Below, piece after piece: positions 5,142 to 7,860 of a DNA stretch of 7,860 bases. The notes under the pieces were generated by a model. That model had not been told where the DNA came from. It saw only the letters and a list, made by a program, of their open reading frames with translations, and made no database searches. Position numbers and translations under genes: made by a program. This DNA is from Thermoplasmata archaeon. Its GTDB lineage: Archaea > Thermoplasmatota > Thermoplasmata > Thermoplasmatales > Aciduliprofundaceae. Numbering within the stretch: position 1 is the first letter of the stretch; each line of letters starts with the position of its first letter. The DNA lies in the NCBI GenBank assembly GCA_021160945.1, contig JAGHBQ010000013.1, forward strand, positions 1 through 7,860, in the 5' to 3' direction.

Positions 5142-5862
5142 ACAGCATATATCTTCCTCCATTCATATTAACCACACTCCCGGTAATATAGTCGTTTTCA
5201 ATTAAAAAGATAACAGCATGGGCAATTTCTTCAGGGCTTGCTATTCGATCGAGAAGTGACAGTTTTCTCAGGGATTTTTTCTTTTCTTCCGGAATAAGGG
5301 ATGTGTCCACAGGTCCGGGAGCCACTGCATTAACTAGTATGTTGGGAGCAAGCTGCCTAGCAAGAGAAAATGTGAGACCTATTAAACCAGCCTTTGAAGC
5401 TGCATAATGAACTCCCACAGTTCCTCCATTTCTACCCACAATGGAGGAAATATTCACTATCTTTCCCCTCTTCATATACTTTAGAACCTCCTGAGTCATA
5501 ATAAATGCACCTTTAAGATTGATATTTATCACTCTATCCCACTCCTCGTCATCTATTTCCTCGAGGGTGAAATGATCGCCAAGAATACCTGCATTGTTTA
5601 TGAGAACATTAATCTCATCAATTTTCGAAGAGAGGGAAGAGAGAGCTCTTCGAACTTCCTGACGATTGGAGACATCGAACCGAAGAAGCCAAGCTCTTAC
5701 TCTATAGCTCTCTGCATCTCTCTTTGTTCTCTCTGCTTCACTTGAATTTCGATGATAATTTATTATTACATTACATCCTCGCTTTGCTAATTCAAGAACA
5801 ATTGCTCGACCAATTCCCCGATCTCCTCCAGTTACAAGAGCTATTTTATCTTTCAATTCCAC
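5140..5862 (-). CDS. short-chain dehydrogenase/reductase (FabG-like SDR)
   Basis: A 240-residue classical SDR with every hallmark present. These are the nucleotide-binding TGGDRGIG (11-18), NNAG (89-92), Asn114 in NINLKGAF, Ser140 in NISSIVG, and the catalytic YAASK (Tyr153, Lys157). The C-terminal APGPVDT (181-187) and ITGSVVNMNGG complete the family pattern. NYHRN after the second strand suggests NADP(H) preference. It resembles 3-oxoacyl-ACP reductases, but archaea generally lack bacterial fatty acid synthesis, so the substrate is unknown. Start: the only good ribosome site, AGGTGA (5873-5868), overlaps an ATG at 5868 and lies five bases before a GTG at 5862. I therefore favour GTG 5862 (VELKDKIALVTGG). 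ATG 5868 adds two residues, ATG 5907 fifteen. The gene overlaps the end of the zinc-ribbon gene and precedes the RNase J-like gene by 9 bases. Confidence 0.85.
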   Translation of the reverse strand: MELKDKIALVTGGDRGIGRAIVLELAKRGCNVIINYHRNSSEAERTKRDAESYRVRAWLLRFDVSNRQEVRRALSSLSSKIDEINVLINNAGILGDHFTLEEIDDEEWDRVININLKGAFIMTQEVLKYMKRGKIVNISSIVGRNGGTVGVHYAASKAGLIGLTFSLARQLAPNILVNAVAPGPVDTSLIPEEKKKSLRKLSLLDRIASPEEIAHAVIFLIENDYITGSVVNMNGGRYML

Positions 5863-6034
5863 TCTCATCACCTCTTCTCTTAATCCATTTCTTATACTCT
5901 TCAACATCCATCTCGAGGATTAAAGAGCCCTCATATCCACAATCCTCACACCTGTACTTTTCTCCCGTTATCATCCCCGCCACATAATGGATATGGGGAC
6001 TTCCGCACATGGGACATACCTTGATTTTCTTCAC
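5846..6034 (-). CDS. small zinc-ribbon protein
   Basis: A 62-residue protein with two CxxC knuckles: CPMCG (Cys7, Cys10) and CEDCG (Cys29, Cys32). They are linked by a beta-hairpin (YVAGMITGEKYR) and followed by GYEGSLILEMDVEEYKKWIKRR. This is the common archaeal zinc-ribbon design, in which four cysteines bind one zinc ion. Such proteins are often nucleic-acid-binding or protein-binding adaptors, and no specific function can be assigned. The start is a GTG at 6034 with a TATA-like element about 25 bases upstream, so the mRNA is probably leaderless. An internal ATG at about residue 9 would cut off the first knuckle. It is the first gene of the operon with the SDR and the RNase J-like gene; its last 17 bases overlap the SDR start region. 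Confidence 0.75.
   Translation of the reverse strand: MKKIKVCPMCGSPHIHYVAGMITGEKYRCEDCGYEGSLILEMDVEEYKKWIKRRGDESGIER
5868..5873 (-). promoter_or_regulatory. Shine-Dalgarno site deciding the SDR start
   Basis: AGGTGA on the minus strand lies inside the coding end of the zinc-ribbon gene. Its last base is the first base of an ATG at 5868, so that ATG cannot be served by it. The GTG at 5862, five bases on, can. Confidence 0.55.
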
Positions 6035-6053
6035 AGATAGATATTGGAATTCT

Positions 6054-6063
6054 CATATAAAAG
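6054..6063 (-). promoter_or_regulatory. TATA box of the zinc-ribbon/SDR/RNase J-like operon
   Basis: CTTTTATATG on the minus strand, centred about 25 bases before the GTG at 6034, matching a leaderless archaeal promoter. Confidence 0.5.
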
Positions 6064-6070
6064 CTTGGGG

Positions 6071-6082
6071 AAAATATTAAAA
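6071..6082 (+). promoter_or_regulatory. TATA-like element of the membrane-anchored protein gene
   Basis: AAAATATTAAAA is centred about 28 bases before the ATG at 6105. It is divergent from, and close to, the operon promoter at 6054-6063. A weak purine-rich GAGATGAT (6088-6095) could alternatively act as a ribosome site. Confidence 0.4.
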
Positions 6083-6104
6083 TGATTGAGATGATTTAAG
6101 ATGG

Positions 6105-6839
6105 ATGAAACTGACCTGGGTACTCGCACTTATAATACTCTCCACCTATGTGAGCTCTCCAGCACACGTTCCAAATTTTGATAATTTTACAACACCTGTT
6201 CTACAACCAGGAGAATCTGGAGTTTTCAACTTCACTATTGAGAATAGATATATGGGAACAATGAAAAATATTGTGCTCAATGTTGAGATTTACATGTGGG
6301 CCACGGAAAATGAATGCGCCGAGATTGATAGGATTGAAGCCACACCAATCATAGAGGAATCCGGAGATTTTAAATATACCCTTAATCTTGGGGAAATGAA
6401 TTCTGGAGAAATAAAGCCCGTTGTGTTCCATATAAAAACATTCTCCCATACTCCAGAGGGTGTGTATTTTGTCCGCTTTTCCCTCTTCTTCTTATACAAT
6501 GGAAGTGAATACAAAATGTGGTCTCGAGGCTATTTCTCCAACGATGTGTGGGATAACGCTACAAAAAATCATCAGCTTAATCTCACCTATCTCTCCAACT
6601 CTATTGGGGACCAAGTGGATGGCATAGTTCCAGATTCTTCTTTCAGTGTGAAAAGAAGCCTTACATGGATCCTCTACATATTGATCGGTATAACTGCCAT
6701 AGTTGGTGCAGCTGCGATATATACTTATCTTAAAGAGGAGGGACAAAAAATAACAAAGATTGATGAGGAAATCTACAGACTCAAGGGAAAATACAGAGAA
6801 CTGGAAGAGAGAATAAAGAAGAAAAAGAAAAATCAGTAA
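6105..6839 (+). CDS. exported protein with Ig-like domain, C-terminal membrane helix and coiled coil
   Basis: A 244-residue protein that I cannot assign to a named family. The N-terminus is a signal peptide (MKLTWVLALIILSTYVSSPA, 1-20). Residues about 28-165 are a beta-rich extracellular domain that starts PVLQPGESGVFNFTIENRY and contains MNSGEIKPVVFHIKT and TPEGVYFVRFSL. This is the pattern of NEW3/CARDB-like Ig-fold domains that recur in archaeal envelope proteins. A single membrane helix (about 186-208, WILYILIGITAIVGAAAIY) follows. It leads into a cytoplasmic, highly charged coiled coil (about 210-243: KITKIDEEIYRLKGKYRELEERIKKKKK). Several N-x-S/T sites lie in the outer domain. The architecture suggests an envelope protein linked to a cytoplasmic partner; this is inference. 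The ATG at 6105 is well placed for a leaderless mRNA. The 3' end overlaps the converging phosphodiesterase gene by 7 bases. Confidence 0.75.
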   Translation: MKLTWVLALIILSTYVSSPAHVPNFDNFTTPVLQPGESGVFNFTIENRYMGTMKNIVLNVEIYMWATENECAEIDRIEATPIIEESGDFKYTLNLGEMNSGEIKPVVFHIKTFSHTPEGVYFVRFSLFFLYNGSEYKMWSRGYFSNDVWDNATKNHQLNLTYLSNSIGDQVDGIVPDSSFSVKRSLTWILYILIGITAIVGAAAIYTYLKEEGQKITKIDEEIYRLKGKYRELEERIKKKKKNQ

Positions 6840-7507
6840 CCCAAAAAAAGTCTCCTCGCCAGAAATTCGGGAAGTCCTTCATCCATAAGTTTTTCAGCCA
6901 CAATCTCTATTGGATACTCCACCCTCCTTACCTCATATTTTCCCTTCTTTGGATCCATAAGAAGATAGGAAGCCCGCGGATCTCCATCCCTAGGCTGCCC
7001 CACACTTCCGGGATTCAATATCACCCCAGAATGGAAGATTTTCACAAAAGGCACATGGGTATGGCCAAGTATGAGAATGTCCGCATTATCATATCCTAAC
7101 AGTTTTTCAGTAGCCATATCAGGGTAGATATAATAGTCCTCATCAAACGGTGCACCGTGATGCACTGCAATTTTGAAATTTTCATATTCCAGATGGATCC
7201 TATCCTTCAGAGATGCAAGATAGAGAATATTTTCCTTGCTTAATTTCTCTCTTGTCCACATGGCTGCCATGGCGGCATATCTGTTGAAATATGTATAGTC
7301 ATCTAAAATCACTGCCCTATCATGGTTTCCCCTTATGCAGGATATATTTCTTCTTTTTATCTCCCACACAACTTCGTTGGGATAGGGATTATAGCCCACA
7401 AGATCTCCGGCACATAGAATGAGCTCTGGTGCAAGCTCATCTATTCTTTCAAGCACAACTTTCAAAGCAGGTAAATTACTGTGAATATCAGATATCACCG
7501 CAATCAT
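6833..7507 (-). CDS. calcineurin-like metallophosphoesterase, MJ0936/YfcE-type phosphodiesterase
   Basis: A 224-residue cytoplasmic phosphodiesterase with a full set of metal-binding motifs. These are SDIHSN (Asp7, His9), GDLVGY (Asp35), GNHD (Asn61, His62), VHHGAP (His116, His117) and GHTH (148-151), followed by the family signature NPGSVGQPRDGDPRASY (165-181). Two metal ions, typically Mn or Ni, are bound in this family, and archaeal members hydrolyse model phosphodiesters and sometimes cyclic nucleotides; the natural substrate is unknown. The start at ATG 7507 gives the usual MIAVISDIHSN beginning. An upstream in-frame start at 7582 would add a 25-residue extension crossing the promoter and is unlikely. 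A TATA-like element about 27 bases upstream implies a leaderless mRNA. It forms a one-gene unit convergent with, and overlapping, the membrane-anchored protein gene. Confidence 0.9.
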   Translation of the reverse strand: MIAVISDIHSNLPALKVVLERIDELAPELILCAGDLVGYNPYPNEVVWEIKRRNISCIRGNHDRAVILDDYTYFNRYAAMAAMWTREKLSKENILYLASLKDRIHLEYENFKIAVHHGAPFDEDYYIYPDMATEKLLGYDNADILILGHTHVPFVKIFHSGVILNPGSVGQPRDGDPRASYLLMDPKKGKYEVRRVEYPIEIVAEKLMDEGLPEFLARRLFLGY

Positions 7508-7530
7508 AGGATGGAATATGCAATAAGAGA

Positions 7531-7540
7531 AAATAAAATT
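7531..7540 (-). promoter_or_regulatory. TATA-like element of the phosphodiesterase gene
   Basis: AATTTTATTT on the minus strand, centred about 27 bases before the ATG at 7507. No ribosome binding site precedes that ATG, which supports a leaderless transcript and the shorter start. Confidence 0.45.
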
Positions 7541-7615
7541 TGGGGAGACGGATGCACGCTTACTCGAAGCAAAGAACTCCATCTTTATGAACTTTTTAAT
7601 CCCAATAAGTTAAAC

Positions 7616-7625
7616 ATTTTTATAG
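7616..7625 (+). promoter_or_regulatory. TATA-like element of the gene at the right edge
   Basis: TTTTTATAG is centred about 25 bases before the ATG at 7647. GGAG directly touches that ATG and is too close to serve it, so leaderless initiation is the better reading. Confidence 0.45.
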
Positions 7626-7646
7626 TTCTCAGTATAGGGTTAGGAG

Positions 7647-7860
7647 ATGATCAAAATTGCAAAATTTGAGGATACCTACCTATATGCGCCCAAAAAATCT
7701 TATTACTCCTTTTTCAATAGCCCCTACATTGGACATCGCAGTGCAACAGCAGTGGATGTGTACTCTTCAACACCTATGCTTCCAATAGAGGAGGGAAAAG
7801 TGAAAGAAATAAAGAAGGTGAACCCTCCAAGACACATTGACGCGGATTTAGATTATCTTA
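7647..7860 (+). CDS. 5' part of a gene for a possible M23-like/barrel-sandwich protein (runs off the window)
   Basis: The reading frame stays open from ATG 7647 to the window end, giving 71 complete codons of a longer protein. The visible part starts MIKIAKFEDTYLYAPKKS. It then contains GHRSATAVDVYSSTPMLPIEEGKVKEIKKV (quoted in part: GHRSATAVDV at residues 34-43). A His and an Asp-Val at the end of a strand, a turn, and then the P-x-x-x-G-K-V strand together resemble the lysostaphin/M23 peptidase core and related barrel-sandwich hybrid domains, where the pattern is H..D followed by a G-x-V strand. The His-to-Asp spacing is seven residues, longer than the HxxxD of true M23 enzymes, so catalysis is doubtful. 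No signal peptide is present in the visible part. Assignment rests on this short stretch only. Confidence 0.65.
   Translation, partial: MIKIAKFEDTYLYAPKKSYYSFFNSPYIGHRSATAVDVYSSTPMLPIEEGKVKEIKKVNPPRHIDADLDYL

Noticed and set aside
7508..7582. 25-residue N-terminal extension of the phosphodiesterase
   Set aside because: The extension crosses the TATA-like element and precedes the family-typical MIAVISDIHSN start.
7481..7669. Plus-strand open frame of 62 codons crossing the 7507-7647 spacer
   Set aside because: It overlaps the start and promoter of the phosphodiesterase gene and the promoter and start of the right-edge gene, and its product resembles no family.

Overview
The window looks like an archaeal chromosome segment. 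Genes that open a transcription unit have an A/T-rich TATA-like element centred about 24-29 bases before the start codon, as expected for leaderless mRNAs. Genes inside an operon have GAGGTG-type Shine-Dalgarno sites instead. The gene families are also typically archaeal: DUF5678 next to a retropepsin-like protease, CARF-winged-helix proteins, a short zinc-ribbon protein, an MJ0936/YfcE-type phosphoesterase and GLUG/FN3 surface proteins. A euryarchaeal Thermoplasmatota or Aciduliprofundum-like source is my best guess, but no marker in the window proves it.

Layout. Bases 1-229 hold a possible 33-residue membrane peptide on the minus strand, perhaps a frameshifted gene start. Bases 230-858 (+) carry a two-gene operon: a DUF5678 protein and a single-domain retropepsin-like aspartic protease. 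Converging on it is a 380-residue exported, C-terminally anchored GLUG-repeat/FN3 protein (869-2011, -). The spacer 2012-2226 holds the 5' half of a tRNA-Gln(CTG) gene with its own promoter, followed by a strong hairpin and then sequence unrelated to a tRNA 3' half. Bases 2227-3625 (+) encode two tandem CARF-like proteins, each with a C-terminal winged helix, with no cas gene or CRISPR repeat nearby. Bases 3622-6034 (-) form an operon read zinc-ribbon protein, then SDR oxidoreductase, then a 502-residue MBL/beta-CASP RNase J-like nuclease. Divergent from it is a membrane-anchored extracellular protein with a C-terminal coiled coil (6105-6839, +). It converges on a calcineurin-like phosphodiesterase (6833-7507, -). 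The window ends inside a gene (7647 onward, +) whose start suggests an M23-like or barrel-sandwich protein.

How it fits together. The CARF pair most likely senses a cyclic oligonucleotide or other nucleotide ligand and regulates transcription; its targets are not visible here. The RNase J-like protein is probably an RNA-processing enzyme. The DUF5678-protease pair is a compact accessory unit of unknown role. The most unusual element is the tRNA-Gln half directly upstream of the CARF operon. It could be the scar of an integration or rearrangement, half of a split tRNA, or a small RNA built on a tRNA half. No gene-free stretch exceeds 300 bases.
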